Below are positions 1 through 8,402 of a DNA stretch of 38,624 nt, piece by piece. The position numbers and the translations under genes are program-made. A model generated the notes under the pieces. The model ran no database searches. It was not told the DNA's origin and saw nothing but the letters and a program-made list of their open reading frames with translations. The stretch is from positions 1 through 38,624 of the forward strand of contig QYYE01000003.1 of assembly GCA_003589585.1 (NCBI GenBank), read 5' to 3'. Position 1 is the stretch's first letter, and each line of letters starts with the position of its first letter. Origin of the DNA: Candidatus Bathyarchaeota archaeon. GTDB taxonomy: Archaea > Thermoproteota > Bathyarchaeia > Bathyarchaeales > Bathycorpusculaceae.

Positions 1-263
1 AAAATCACGTTGCCCTCGTCTACACCTTGACCCACGTACTTAGCAATTTCCGCTTTAAACTCCAATGGGTTAGGGTCAGGATAATACCGAATAAGCTTAG
101 CATACTGCTTTACCGCTTCCAAGGCTTTAGGCGAAGGACCAAGAAAGTTAATTGGACCGCTAAATTCAAGCACTTCCTCCAGAGGAATGCCATATTTTCT
201 GCTGAAACCCCAGATGTCTCCGCCGTGGCTAACGAATCTGCGTTTTTTACATGTGCTTGACAA
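1..263 (-). CDS. CobD/HisC-like PLP-dependent aminotransferase, N-terminal part
   Basis: This is the first 87 codons of a gene that runs off the left edge. The reading frame gives HGGDIWGFSRKYGIPLEEVL near residues 12-31, followed by FSGPINFLGPSP and a YYPDPNP segment. That is the N-terminal signature of threonine-phosphate decarboxylase (CobD) and the related HisC-type class I/II aminotransferases; the HGG-IY/W opening is typical of the CobD branch. CobD makes aminopropanol phosphate for cobalamin. The start is a TTG at 263, overlapping the end of the upstream membrane-protein gene by 17 bases, with a GGAGGAAGAG ribosome-binding site a few bases before it. The PLP lysine lies outside the window, so CobD versus HisC cannot be settled here. 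Confidence 0.75.
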   Translation of the reverse strand, partial: MSSTCKKRRFVSHGGDIWGFSRKYGIPLEEVLEFSGPINFLGPSPKALEAVKQYAKLIRYYPDPNPLEFKAEIAKYVGQGVDEGNVI

Positions 264-801
264 CTCTCTCTTCCTCCATCAGTCTTGCCGCTTCTTTTTC
301 TAGATGCATGTGCGCTTTGTAGTGGGCGTTATACAAGTTGGTGACTTTGTAGAGCCAGTAAACTGCTCCAACGCCCAACGTAATTATGGTTATCAGGGCA
401 TATTTTGTTATCGGTATTGTCTGTGGCATAAACATCCGCTCGGGAAAAGCAGCGGCAAGAAAAGCATCCTGCTGGACCTCGTGCACCGCCAAATCTCTAG
501 ACAACAAATACAGTATGATAAAGACTGGAACAACAAGGACGATGCTGGCAGCCCAAACAGTGGCGTTTCTCTCTGCAAGACCCTTGTTTATTGCTGGTGG
601 TTGTTTACCTTTGCTATTGAGGTAATCGGTAATCTGCCGATCTAGTTCGGCTTCACGCCTAAAATGCCTGTTTCTGCCCTCAACCAGACGGTAGAACATG
701 GGGAAAAAAGCTATGCCAAAAGTCACAATTGCTCCTAAAAACCACATGGAAAACCACACTTTCTTGTCGGCTTCAACTTTTTGGTTCATGGCGGTTTCCA
801 T
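247..801 (-). CDS. three-TM membrane protein of unknown function
   Basis: The 184-residue protein has hydrophobic segments at about residues 15-36, 80-104 and 133-156, with charged loops and a basic, Glu-rich C-terminal tail. I do not recognise a family. It ends inside the start of the CobD/HisC-like gene (17-base overlap), so the two are translationally coupled and probably one transcript; the protein may serve cobalamin or amino-acid metabolism, but that is only context. A second ATG at 789 is also possible. A TATA-like CTTATAAAG on the minus strand (854-862) lies about 55 bases upstream and is shared, in the opposite sense, with the divergent glycosyltransferase operon. Confidence 0.65.
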   Translation of the reverse strand: METAMNQKVEADKKVWFSMWFLGAIVTFGIAFFPMFYRLVEGRNRHFRREAELDRQITDYLNSKGKQPPAINKGLAERNATVWAASIVLVVPVFIILYLLSRDLAVHEVQQDAFLAAAFPERMFMPQTIPITKYALITIITLGVGAVYWLYKVTNLYNAHYKAHMHLEKEAARLMEEERVVKHM

Positions 802-851
802 CTTTTTGCATCAAATTTTCCATTCGACTGGTTACAAGGTTGGAGTAGCCA

Positions 852-863
852 AACTTTATAAGT
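852..863. promoter_or_regulatory. shared TATA box of a divergent promoter
   Basis: CTTTATAAG (854-862) reads as an archaeal TATA element on both strands. On the plus strand its centre is 30 bases before the ATG at 888, so that transcript would be nearly leaderless. On the minus strand it would start transcription near 833, ahead of the ATG at 801. The near-palindromic box may serve both directions, which is an inference from position. Confidence 0.5.
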
Positions 864-887
864 TCTTCCATTGGCATCAATAACCAA

Positions 888-1586
888 ATGAGCCCAGACC
901 AAAAGCTGCTTTCCATCATAATTCCCGTTTACAACGAGGAATTAACCATAGGCAACATCATCGACCGCACCAAAGCCGCCGTACAGCAAATCGGCTTAAA
1001 GTATGAGATACTAGTTGTGGATGACCGCTCATATGATAAATCCCTTAAAGTTGCCAAAAAGCACAGCGCCAAAGTCTACACCCTAAAGCAGCACCTAGGC
1101 AAGGGCTATGCACTGCGGGCAGGGTTTGCCAAAGCAAAAGGCGACATAATAGTCACCATCGACTCTGACGGCTCGCATCGTCCTGAGGAGCTTCCTGAAG
1201 TGTTGGCGCCTGTTCTGCAAGGCAAAGCAGACTTAGTCATCGGCTCAAGGTACCTAAACCACAAAAGAGTGGCGGCACGAAAACTCAACGCTTTCGGCGT
1301 CAAAGTCTTCAACTTCCTCATTAAACTGTTAACGGGCACAACCATAACCGATTCCCAATCAGGATACCGGGCCATGAAACGCGAAGTTCTGGCTAACCAA
1401 AAGCTAAAGTCAGGCGAATACGAAATAGAGTCTGAAATGCTGGTAAAAACCGCCAAAGAGGGCTTTCGCATCACCGAGGTGCCCATCAGCTTTGAGCAGC
1501 GCACTTACGGCAGGTCAGGCGTTGACCCCATGGTGGACGGCTCAAAAATCCTGCTTTCAATAGTGCTGGCGTATATTAAGGGGTGA
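888..1586 (+). CDS. GT2 glycosyltransferase, dolichyl-phosphate mannose/glucose synthase-like
   Basis: The protein has 232 residues. A GT-A fold is shown by SIIIPVYNEE (9-18), VVDDRSYD (43-50) and the metal-binding IDSDGS (91-96, with DSD at 92-94), then GSRY (119-122), and DSQSGYRAMKR (155-165), which is typical of DPM1-type enzymes. There is no C-terminal membrane domain, so it resembles the soluble dolichyl-phosphate mannose synthase form, which moves a sugar from a nucleotide donor to a polyprenyl phosphate. It is the first gene of a three-gene operon and overlaps the next one by four bases (GTGA). The likely role is to supply lipid-linked sugar for surface glycans or N-glycosylation; the exact sugar cannot be read from sequence. 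Confidence 0.85.
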   Translation: MSPDQKLLSIIIPVYNEELTIGNIIDRTKAAVQQIGLKYEILVVDDRSYDKSLKVAKKHSAKVYTLKQHLGKGYALRAGFAKAKGDIIVTIDSDGSHRPEELPEVLAPVLQGKADLVIGSRYLNHKRVAARKLNAFGVKVFNFLIKLLTGTTITDSQSGYRAMKREVLANQKLKSGEYEIESEMLVKTAKEGFRITEVPISFEQRTYGRSGVDPMVDGSKILLSIVLAYIKG

Positions 1587-2593
1587 ACTGGTTGGCTGAG
1601 GCGTCTCTTCCCAAAGTTTCAATCATTGTGGCTGCCTACAACAGCGAGCAGACCATGGATGAATGCCTCAAATCCATTCTAAACCTAAATTATCCTGAGG
1701 GCTTCTTCGAAATCATCGTCATGGACGGCGGCTCCAAAGACAAAACAGTCCAAATAGCAGAGCAGTACCCTATCAAAGTGGTTTCTATACGGTTGAATGC
1801 GCCAGCCGCATACAATTATGCCATGAAAATCACCAGCCACCCAATCCTAGGCTTCATAGACGCCGATGCCAAAGTGGAGAAGGATTGGCTGCGAAAGCTT
1901 GTGCCGCATCTGCAGGACCCTCAAGTGGCCGGGGTAAGCGGCAGCATCGAAACCTGGAACACCCAGAACCCCTGGGCAAAAAGCATTGGATACGAGCTTA
2001 AAACACGGTACAGCCGCATAGGCAAATATACTGGGCGCATAGCCACCATGAACCTGTTGCTCAAAAAAGCCGTCATTGAAGAGGCTGGCGGATGGGATGA
2101 GAACCTGCCAAGCCAGTACGACACAGACTTGGGCTTTAGGGTAAGCCAACTTGGCTACAAAATCGCCTATGAACCAGCCGCGGTGTGCTACCACTTTAAC
2201 CGACCCACCATTCGGGCGTTCTATCGGCAGCAGTTTCAGTACGGCAAGAACACGCTGAAACTATACTTTAAGCATGGTCGACTGGCTCGCGGTGACGAGA
2301 TTACGGATGTGGGTATGAATATTCAGCCCGTGCTACTGTTGGCGGATATTTTGCTTTTTGTTTTGAGTATCATACCGTTGCTAAGACCTCTGTGGATTGT
2401 TTCAGGGCTGGTTTTGGCTGCAATGACTGTTTATTTTGTTTATTCCGCGGTTAAGGTAGCGGTTAAGTTTGACGATTGGGGTGCTTTGCGGTTGGTGGTG
2501 CTTTATTTTGTGAGGGCGGTAGCTTGGTTTGTCGGCGCAGCATCAACCATAATTAGCTACCTTAGGGGCAAGGGGAGGAAAACACGTGCGTAA
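1583..2593 (+). CDS. GT2 glycosyltransferase with C-terminal membrane segments
   Basis: The 336-residue protein starts at a GTG that overlaps the previous stop. The N-terminal GT-A domain has VSIIVAAYNSE (12-22), VMDGGSKD (46-53) and the FIDADAK metal motif (DAD at 93-95). A GWDENLPSQYDTDLGFR segment near 165-185 matches the ED acceptor-side region of processive-like GT2 enzymes such as ExoA. Roughly residues 248-296 and 305-328 are hydrophobic, giving two or three membrane helices. It probably elongates a lipid-linked or surface oligosaccharide at the inner face of the membrane. The next gene overlaps by eight bases, so the operon is tightly packed. Confidence 0.82.
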   Translation: MNWLAEASLPKVSIIVAAYNSEQTMDECLKSILNLNYPEGFFEIIVMDGGSKDKTVQIAEQYPIKVVSIRLNAPAAYNYAMKITSHPILGFIDADAKVEKDWLRKLVPHLQDPQVAGVSGSIETWNTQNPWAKSIGYELKTRYSRIGKYTGRIATMNLLLKKAVIEEAGGWDENLPSQYDTDLGFRVSQLGYKIAYEPAAVCYHFNRPTIRAFYRQQFQYGKNTLKLYFKHGRLARGDEITDVGMNIQPVLLLADILLFVLSIIPLLRPLWIVSGLVLAAMTVYFVYSAVKVAVKFDDWGALRLVVLYFVRAVAWFVGAASTIISYLRGKGRKTRA

Positions 2594-3779
2594 AGTATGC
2601 TTTATCACGCCTGAGTACTGGCCGCTCACTGGAGGCACAGGCGCTTATGTTTACTACCTCTCCAACGAGCTTATGAAAAACGGCTACCAAATCTGCATCG
2701 CTACAGGCTCAAACCAAACCGTCGATGTCAAAGTTAACGAGCAACTCCAGGTTTTCTTCCAAAAAATCCCCAAAACCCCAATCATAAAATCGTTCATGCT
2801 GGCGGGCTCAAGCTACCGTAAACTCAACAGCGTAAAAGACCAACTCAACGTAGACATCACCCATCCCCAGCTTCCCCTCACGCCAAGCTTTGCTGTGCCT
2901 CCCAACTTTGGGAAAACCCTTCTTTGCACAGTTCACTCCACTTGGAAGGGGGAGGCGGAAGCCATACGCAGAGAGCCGTTTAGCAGGTTGAATGCGAATG
3001 AGAAGTTTCTGGTTAGTTTTAACTGGTTTTTGCGCTTCTTTGAGGAGAGGATGCTTTCTCGGGCAAAGAGAATCATTGCGGTAAGCAACTTCACGAAATG
3101 GGAACTCACAAACTACTACAAGATTCCAGAAAACAAGATACGCGTCATCCACAACGGCGTCGACATAAACAAGTTCAAACCCGCAGCTGACAAGTGCAAA
3201 GTCAAAGAGGAACTCGGCTTTAACCCTGACGACTTAGCCATAGTTTCAGTCGGCAGACTATACGCCCGCAAAGGCTTATTTACACTCATCGAGAGCATGC
3301 CCGCCGTGATTAAACGCTTCAAGAACGCCAAATTCATCATTTCCGGCAAGGGGCAAAGCGACGAAATGAAAAAACTCCTCTCCCATGCGGAAAAGCTCGG
3401 CATAAAAAACAACATAATCTTCACTGGCTACTACCCCGACAAGAAACTCCCCAAACTCTACCAAGCCGCCGACGTATTCGCATTCTCAACATTCTATGAG
3501 CACCATCCGTTCGCTGTTTTGGAGTCGCTGGCAACAGGCTTGCCCGTGGTAACAACAACCGTTGGCGGCATTCCAGAGACGATTGAGAGCGGCAAAAACG
3601 GGTTCTTGGTGGAACCGTTCAATCAGAAGCAGATGTCTGAGAGGATTTTGTATTTGCTTGAGCATCCCTCGGAGGCGGCGGAGATGGGTGCATTGGCTAG
3701 GAGAACGGTTGAGGAGCGGTTTGACTGGCGCATCATAGTAAAAAAAGTACTCAAAGTCTATGATGAAACCTTAGAGTAA
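2586..3779 (+). CDS. GT4 (GT-B fold) glycosyltransferase
   Basis: This 397-residue protein starts at a GTG overlapping the previous gene. The N-terminal acceptor domain opens with VCFITPEYWPLTGGTGAYV, carrying the glycine-rich loop of GT4 enzymes. The donor domain has VIHNGVD (187-193), VSVGRLYARKG (220-230), ISGKG (252-256), and the EX7E catalytic motif EHHPFAVLE (E305, E313), followed by GLPVVTTTVGGIPE. It is a retaining glycosyltransferase using a nucleotide-sugar donor, likely acting after the two GT2 enzymes on the same glycan. Length and motif order are normal for the family; the donor and acceptor are not predictable. It converges with the aldo/keto reductase gene 17 bases downstream. 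Confidence 0.87.
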   Translation: MRKVCFITPEYWPLTGGTGAYVYYLSNELMKNGYQICIATGSNQTVDVKVNEQLQVFFQKIPKTPIIKSFMLAGSSYRKLNSVKDQLNVDITHPQLPLTPSFAVPPNFGKTLLCTVHSTWKGEAEAIRREPFSRLNANEKFLVSFNWFLRFFEERMLSRAKRIIAVSNFTKWELTNYYKIPENKIRVIHNGVDINKFKPAADKCKVKEELGFNPDDLAIVSVGRLYARKGLFTLIESMPAVIKRFKNAKFIISGKGQSDEMKKLLSHAEKLGIKNNIIFTGYYPDKKLPKLYQAADVFAFSTFYEHHPFAVLESLATGLPVVTTTVGGIPETIESGKNGFLVEPFNQKQMSERILYLLEHPSEAAEMGALARRTVEERFDWRIIVKKVLKVYDETLE

Positions 3780-3796
3780 TCAGCGTACTCACAAGC

Positions 3797-4882
3797 TTAA
3801 GATTGCAATTCGGTTTTAGCCTTTTTTAGCATGTCTTCAATGGGCAGTTTGTATGGGCACTTCTCAGTGCACTGACCGCACTTGATGCATTTGTCCGCTT
3901 TGACTTCCAGTCCACTATAGAGTTTCTTTGCCCAAACCTTCAAGCCGTAACAGTTACTGAGCGTTTGAAACCTTAGAATTGCAGGTATGTTTAGGTTTTG
4001 AGGGCAAGGCATGCAGAGACCACAATCACGGCAGTAATCCCCAAGGTGAACGTTGAAGCGTTCTTGCTCTTCTAATGTTAAGCCGCTGTATTCTTCTCCA
4101 GCCCCAGCGGCAATGTGAACCTCATCAACTGACCTCAAACCAGGAACAACCACTGAGACATCCTGCGCCAAAACATACCGAAGAGCACTACCAACCATGG
4201 ACCTGCTGTCTTGTCCCAACAGAGCTTTGAGTTCTGGCTCATCCGAAACCAAACTAAGCGACGGATTGTACAGGCAAGTGATAAGTGTGGATGTCTTGGC
4301 TGACAACGGCTTCATGACTGCAACGCCAATATCATGTTCCTTTGCCGCTGGAATGAGCTCCTCCAAAGCCTGACGTGTCACCACATTAAGCGGAACAAGA
4401 ACCGTGTCAAACTCATTGGTTTCTATCGCTTTAGTGAGAACACGTGGCTTGTGCCCAGTTATACCGATAAAATCGACCAAGCCCTCCAAACGCGCCTTCT
4501 TGCAGGTTTGCAGCGAACCATCAGAACCCATGGCTTTCGCAAGTGTTTTCTCATCATCTATTCCGTGCAGTTGGATAATATCTAGCCGGTCAGTTCTAAG
4601 CCTTCTTAGGCTGCTTTGGACGTCCTCAAGCGATTCCTTTTTGGTTCTTGAACCAGTTTTCGTAGCTATAACACACTGGTCTCTTACGTCCGCCAGCGCC
4701 GCTCCGATTTTCTCTTCGCTGTCACCATCCAGTTTAGCTGTGTCAAAATAGTTGATGCCGCAGTCAACAGCTTCCCTAACCACACGCGCAGCCTCAGCGC
4801 TGGCTAACTCAGATATCCATGTTCCGCCAAAACCAACAACAGACACCTCAAGGTTTGTTCTGCCGAGCCTCCGTTTCTGCAA
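3797..4882 (-). CDS. aldo/keto reductase with C-terminal 4Fe-4S ferredoxin region
   Basis: The protein has 361 residues with a TTG start preceded by AAGGTGAAGG. Residues 1-270 form the aldo/keto reductase barrel: LGRTNLEVSVVGFGG (6-20), YFDTA (45-49), IATKTGSRT (72-80, with the expected lysine K75), and LHGIDD (105-110). The C-terminal part carries CRDCGLCMPC (C284, C287, C290, C293) and CIKCGQCTEKC (C332, C335, C338, C342), enough ligands for two 4Fe-4S clusters, as in the COG1453-type oxidoreductases of anaerobes. Oddly, the usual catalytic tyrosine in the YG-SE motif is an aspartate (LDGDSEE, D52). It lies 11 bases downstream of a B12-binding radical SAM gene, so the two are likely cotranscribed and may share a substrate or an electron route. 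Confidence 0.85.
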   Translation of the reverse strand: MQKRRLGRTNLEVSVVGFGGTWISELASAEAARVVREAVDCGINYFDTAKLDGDSEEKIGAALADVRDQCVIATKTGSRTKKESLEDVQSSLRRLRTDRLDIIQLHGIDDEKTLAKAMGSDGSLQTCKKARLEGLVDFIGITGHKPRVLTKAIETNEFDTVLVPLNVVTRQALEELIPAAKEHDIGVAVMKPLSAKTSTLITCLYNPSLSLVSDEPELKALLGQDSRSMVGSALRYVLAQDVSVVVPGLRSVDEVHIAAGAGEEYSGLTLEEQERFNVHLGDYCRDCGLCMPCPQNLNIPAILRFQTLSNCYGLKVWAKKLYSGLEVKADKCIKCGQCTEKCPYKLPIEDMLKKAKTELQS

Positions 4883-4893
4883 ACGCCTTCACC

Positions 4894-6312
4894 TTAAGCG
4901 ATGCCTGAAGTTTTTTGCGTGCCCGTGATCCGCCTTTTCGCGAAGTTTAGGGGTCCTTCACGTTTGACCCTTTTGAGTATCTGCCTAGGTGACATGTGGA
5001 AGTCCTTGAAGAACCGCTTTTGGATTGTCTGCAGTGTTTCATAATCGTATTCAGGGGTCTTTACGCTAAGCAAGAATTCATCTAGCTTCAAGTAATTGCC
5101 ACTCTGGAGCAGTTCATTGTAGAGTTTACTGTCTGGATAAGCAATGAAAGTGTTAAACTGGCACCAGTCAGGATCAAGTTTCTTGGCAAACCGCAACGTG
5201 GCTTCCATGTCCTTTAACGTCTCGTCTGGCAACCCAAGCATGAACGAACAGGCAACTTTTATGCCGTTTTTCTTGCAAAGCTTAAAGGCGGCTTCAGCTT
5301 GCTGCAGTGTTGTGTTTCTGCCAATACGCTTAAGGATTCTCTCTGAGCCAGATTCCACTCCAAACCAGATGGTTCTGCATCCAGCCTTGCTCATTAAAGC
5401 CAAAAGCTCTTGGTTAACCAAGTCAACACGCGTGTCACAAACCCATTCCAAATCAAGCTTATGCTCAATCATTAAATTGCACAGTTCAACAGTTTCCTCT
5501 TTGCGCAGTGTAAAGTTGTCGTTGATAAAGTAGATGCCCCTTGTGCCGTATTTCTCCATGAGGTCTTGAATTTCGCCAATGACCCGCTTTGGGCTGAAAG
5601 CACGGCACATATTCCCCCAAAGCTTACGTGTTTCACAAAAACCGCAGTTGAAAACGCATCCGCGAGAAATACTCATGACATCTGCAGGCTTAGCATCCAA
5701 GAACTCTATTGTCCTATCATACAGTTCCAGAGGCAACAGGTGTCTTGCTGGATAGGGAATCTCATCCATGTCCTCAATGAATTTTGGCGGGTTCTTGACG
5801 TTTCCCTCACCGCTTCTGTACGCGACCCCAGCAATGCTTCCCACACCAGCAGGATTGCCGCCTGTGAGATGCTGGGCAAGTTGCGTTATGGCTCGTTCGC
5901 CTTCACCCATAACCACATAGTCAACTTCAGGGTTAGCGAGCAAACTATCTGGCATGTAAGACGCGTGCCATCCTCCAACCACAATCTTGCAGTCAGGCTT
6001 TACCTGTTTGATAGCTTTTGAGGTTTCTATGCACCGCGGATAAGTTGCTGAACCGCACGTTATGCCCACGATCTTCGGGTCAAAGCCGGTGACTATTTGT
6101 TGGACTTCTTGGACTGGCTTTTTCATGAGGTAGTTATCAAGCATCTGCACCTCAAAGCCAGCTTTTTCAAGCGCTGCAGCAACGTACATTAATCCGATTG
6201 GAGGCAGTCGTTTGCCAAGGTACCATGCACCGTTTTCCGGTGGAGCAGTTGTCATAAGTAGAATTCTACCATTTGATAGTATGGGTAGTTTGGTTGAGGA
6301 ATTAGCGGGCAC
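4894..6312 (-). CDS. cobalamin-binding-domain radical SAM protein
   Basis: The N-terminal third (about 20-155) is a Rossmann-like B12-binding domain with LPPIGLMYVAAALEKAGFEV, VGITCGSATYP and VVGGWHAS. The radical SAM domain follows with SRGCVFNCGFC (C224, C228, C231 in the longest frame) and later FGVESGSERIL. This is the BchE/HpnP-like layout; such enzymes methylate or rearrange unreactive carbons using cobalamin and SAM. The canonical DxHxxG base-off motif is not obvious, as in many family members. The open frame reaches a TTG at 6327, but GAGAGG sits seven bases before a GTG at 6312, which I prefer. TATA CTTATAAATC at 6361-6370 gives a start near 6341. It is the first gene of a pair with the Fe-S aldo/keto reductase. 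Confidence 0.85.
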   Translation of the reverse strand: MPANSSTKLPILSNGRILLMTTAPPENGAWYLGKRLPPIGLMYVAAALEKAGFEVQMLDNYLMKKPVQEVQQIVTGFDPKIVGITCGSATYPRCIETSKAIKQVKPDCKIVVGGWHASYMPDSLLANPEVDYVVMGEGERAITQLAQHLTGGNPAGVGSIAGVAYRSGEGNVKNPPKFIEDMDEIPYPARHLLPLELYDRTIEFLDAKPADVMSISRGCVFNCGFCETRKLWGNMCRAFSPKRVIGEIQDLMEKYGTRGIYFINDNFTLRKEETVELCNLMIEHKLDLEWVCDTRVDLVNQELLALMSKAGCRTIWFGVESGSERILKRIGRNTTLQQAEAAFKLCKKNGIKVACSFMLGLPDETLKDMEATLRFAKKLDPDWCQFNTFIAYPDSKLYNELLQSGNYLKLDEFLLSVKTPEYDYETLQTIQKRFFKDFHMSPRQILKRVKREGPLNFAKRRITGTQKTSGIA

Positions 6313-6360
6313 AGTTTTGCCTCTCAAATATCTTGCTTTATTGAGGTTGATGAGTTTTGA

Positions 6361-6370
6361 GATTTATAAG
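6361..6370 (-). promoter_or_regulatory. TATA box of the radical SAM/AKR operon
   Basis: CTTATAAATC on the minus strand is a good archaeal TATA element, about 25 bases before the expected transcript start near 6341 and 50 bases before the preferred GTG at 6312. No operator-like repeat is seen next to it. Confidence 0.5.
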
Positions 6371-6478
6371 CTTTAACGAGAACAAGCCGCATCCAAGGAT
6401 TTGACGAATAGTAGCTGTTTTTCACCTGCGCAAGCCATAAGTTACAAGTCACCGATAAAGCTACGGAATTTTTAATCC

Positions 6479-7000
6479 TTATTTGGCTGATTCAGCTGCC
6501 ATTTTCTTAATAAACTGCTTAATGTTTTCTTGGCTACCATAGATTGTTAGTTTCCCGTTGTTTTCTGTTTTGATCTGGAGGTTATGTTCCTGAGCAAGCA
6601 GCTTCATCTTTTCCGTTGTCAGGAAATCATCGGGCTCCACACGTATCCACTTTTGGTCTCTTGGCACTCCCGTGATAAACTTGTCTTCTTCCTCTGCCTC
6701 TTCCACTTCAAGGGGCTCACAGCTTGGACAGCCTGCAGCTTCGATGCGTCTGAGCCAGGCATCCACAACCGCATTACCAAACACGCGTTGGGCTTCCGTG
6801 ACAAGGCTAGCTTCGACGCTTCCCAAAATCTCCTCCACCTTTGCCATTGCCTCTCCTCGGCTCCCCTCACTAGCACCAATAAGTATCATGGATTTGGCAG
6901 CCCGCAAATCATTCATAACATTCGCAGGTATCTCTATGTCTTTTTTGCGGAGTTCAACTACCATTTCCTCGAGGGTTTTCCATATAGCCATGTGACCCAT
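6479..7000 (-). CDS. DUF2096-like archaeal protein
   Basis: The 173-residue protein opens with MAIWKTLEEMVVELRKKDIEIPANVM-type sequence shortly after its start. It is helical in the first half (about 1-100), then has GCPSCEP, a very acidic stretch (EVEEAEEEDK) and a compact C-terminal domain ending in IKTENNGKLTIYGSQENIK, which could be a small alpha/beta nucleic-acid-binding-like fold. The opening resembles the archaeal DUF2096 family as I remember it; function is unknown. The frame extends to a GTG at 7006, but AAGGTGA is correctly spaced only for the ATG at 7000. A TATA-like CTTTATACC on the minus strand lies near 7036-7044. It diverges from the DUF438-hemerythrin gene. Confidence 0.6.
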   Translation of the reverse strand: MGHMAIWKTLEEMVVELRKKDIEIPANVMNDLRAAKSMILIGASEGSRGEAMAKVEEILGSVEASLVTEAQRVFGNAVVDAWLRRIEAAGCPSCEPLEVEEAEEEDKFITGVPRDQKWIRVEPDDFLTTEKMKLLAQEHNLQIKTENNGKLTIYGSQENIKQFIKKMAAESAK

Positions 7001-7121
7001 AAACACGTCACCTTCTCTCTTAACTTAGGCGGGAGCGGTATAAAGAGTTAGTTATTGAGTTCTTGCGGAAAGAGATAAATCACCTTTCTTTTTTTGTATT
7101 AAGCGTAGAGTTGAATCTAAT

Positions 7122-8336
7122 TTGTCACAGGACAAGAAATCACAAATCAAAGAAGCCATCAGGCAACTGCACGCTGGAGTGCCCCCTGAACAAGTTAAAG
7201 AGAAGTACCGTGAAGTCTTTGAAGGCACTGACTCGCTGGAAATCGCAAAAATCGAAGAAGAACTCGCTAAGGAAGGCATGAAACGCGAGGAAATGCGCAA
7301 ACTCTGCGATGTTCACCTGGCAATTTTCAAGGAACAAATTGAAAAGCAGCATCCTGACCTCAAACCCAGCCAACCCATAAGTATCCTCATGGAAGAGCAT
7401 CGGCTTATGACAAAAATGACCGAGGAACTAGTCAACCTATCCGATAAAATACAAAAGGTAAGTGATATGCAATACATCCAAGAAGACATCCACCAAGTCC
7501 AGCATTTAGCCAACGAGTTCGCTGACGCAGAAAAGCACTACTTAAGAGAAGAAAATGTTCTCTTCCCCTACCTGGAAAAACATGGGATCACTGAACCCCC
7601 AGCGGTCATGTGGATGGAGCATGATGAAATAAGGGAGCAAAAGAAAAAGCTTCAAAGCATAGTCAAGCAAGCTGCTCCCGAAAACTTCCAAGCCTTCAAA
7701 AAGGACCTAAAGGAAACTGCCAAAGCACTTGCCAACTTGTTGCCCAGCCACTTCTACAAAGAAAACAACATCCTCTTCCCCGCCGCATTAAGCGTTATAG
7801 AGCAGCAAGAATGGCTAGACATCCGCAAGCAATTTGACCAAATTGGCTATTGCTGCTTCACACCTCCCGCGCTCATTGAAGCCCCGCCTGAAGCGCCAAC
7901 TCAACCGGAGATACCTTTGCCGACAACGCTGATGCAGTTTGAGAACGGCAGTCTAACTAAACCCCAACTCAACAGCATTCTAGACACAGTGCCAATCGAA
8001 ATTACATTCATAGACGAAAACGATACTGTGCGCTACTTTAACTTGCCAGCAAAAATTATATTCGTACGAGCCAAAGCCATAATCGGCAGAAAGGTCCAAA
8101 ACTGCCACCCAGCAAAAAGCTTAGACACCGTTAATAAAATTGTGGAATCCTTCAAATCAGGCAAGAAGAACGTGGCTGAGTTCTGGATAGATATGAGCGG
8201 ACGCAAAATTTACATCAGGTTCTTTGCGGTGCGAGACCCACAGGGCAAGTACCTAGGCACCATGGAAGTCGTGCAGGACGTAACCGAAATCCAAAAACTG
8301 CAGGGCGAAAAACGTCTGCTTGACTGGAAAGAGTAA
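7122..8336 (+). CDS. DUF438 / hemerythrin HHE / PAS domain protein
   Basis: The protein has 404 residues with a TTG start. Residues 1-75 match DUF438 (KEAIRQLHAGVPPEQVKEKY). Residues 84-225 are a hemerythrin-like four-helix bundle with likely di-iron ligands H93 (EEHRLM), H139 and E143/E144 (HYLREEN), H154, H167 (WMEHDEIR), H210 and E214 (LPSHFYKEN). Residues about 285-395 are a PAS domain (VPIEITFIDENDTVRYFN through GTMEVVQDVTEIQ). This three-domain order is known in anaerobes, where it is thought to sense O2, NO or redox state through the di-iron site; there is no kinase or output domain here, so the partner is unknown. Downstream, 66 bases away, is the metallo-beta-lactamase/rhodanese gene on the same strand, suggesting a shared sulfur or oxidative stress response. 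Confidence 0.85.
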   Translation: MSQDKKSQIKEAIRQLHAGVPPEQVKEKYREVFEGTDSLEIAKIEEELAKEGMKREEMRKLCDVHLAIFKEQIEKQHPDLKPSQPISILMEEHRLMTKMTEELVNLSDKIQKVSDMQYIQEDIHQVQHLANEFADAEKHYLREENVLFPYLEKHGITEPPAVMWMEHDEIREQKKKLQSIVKQAAPENFQAFKKDLKETAKALANLLPSHFYKENNILFPAALSVIEQQEWLDIRKQFDQIGYCCFTPPALIEAPPEAPTQPEIPLPTTLMQFENGSLTKPQLNSILDTVPIEITFIDENDTVRYFNLPAKIIFVRAKAIIGRKVQNCHPAKSLDTVNKIVESFKSGKKNVAEFWIDMSGRKIYIRFFAVRDPQGKYLGTMEVVQDVTEIQKLQGEKRLLDWKE

Positions 8337-8402
8337 ACGCTTTTTTCCCACCTCCCCTTTATTCTTTAAGTGTAATGTTTTACCGATAGGTGAAAGAAAC
8401 CC

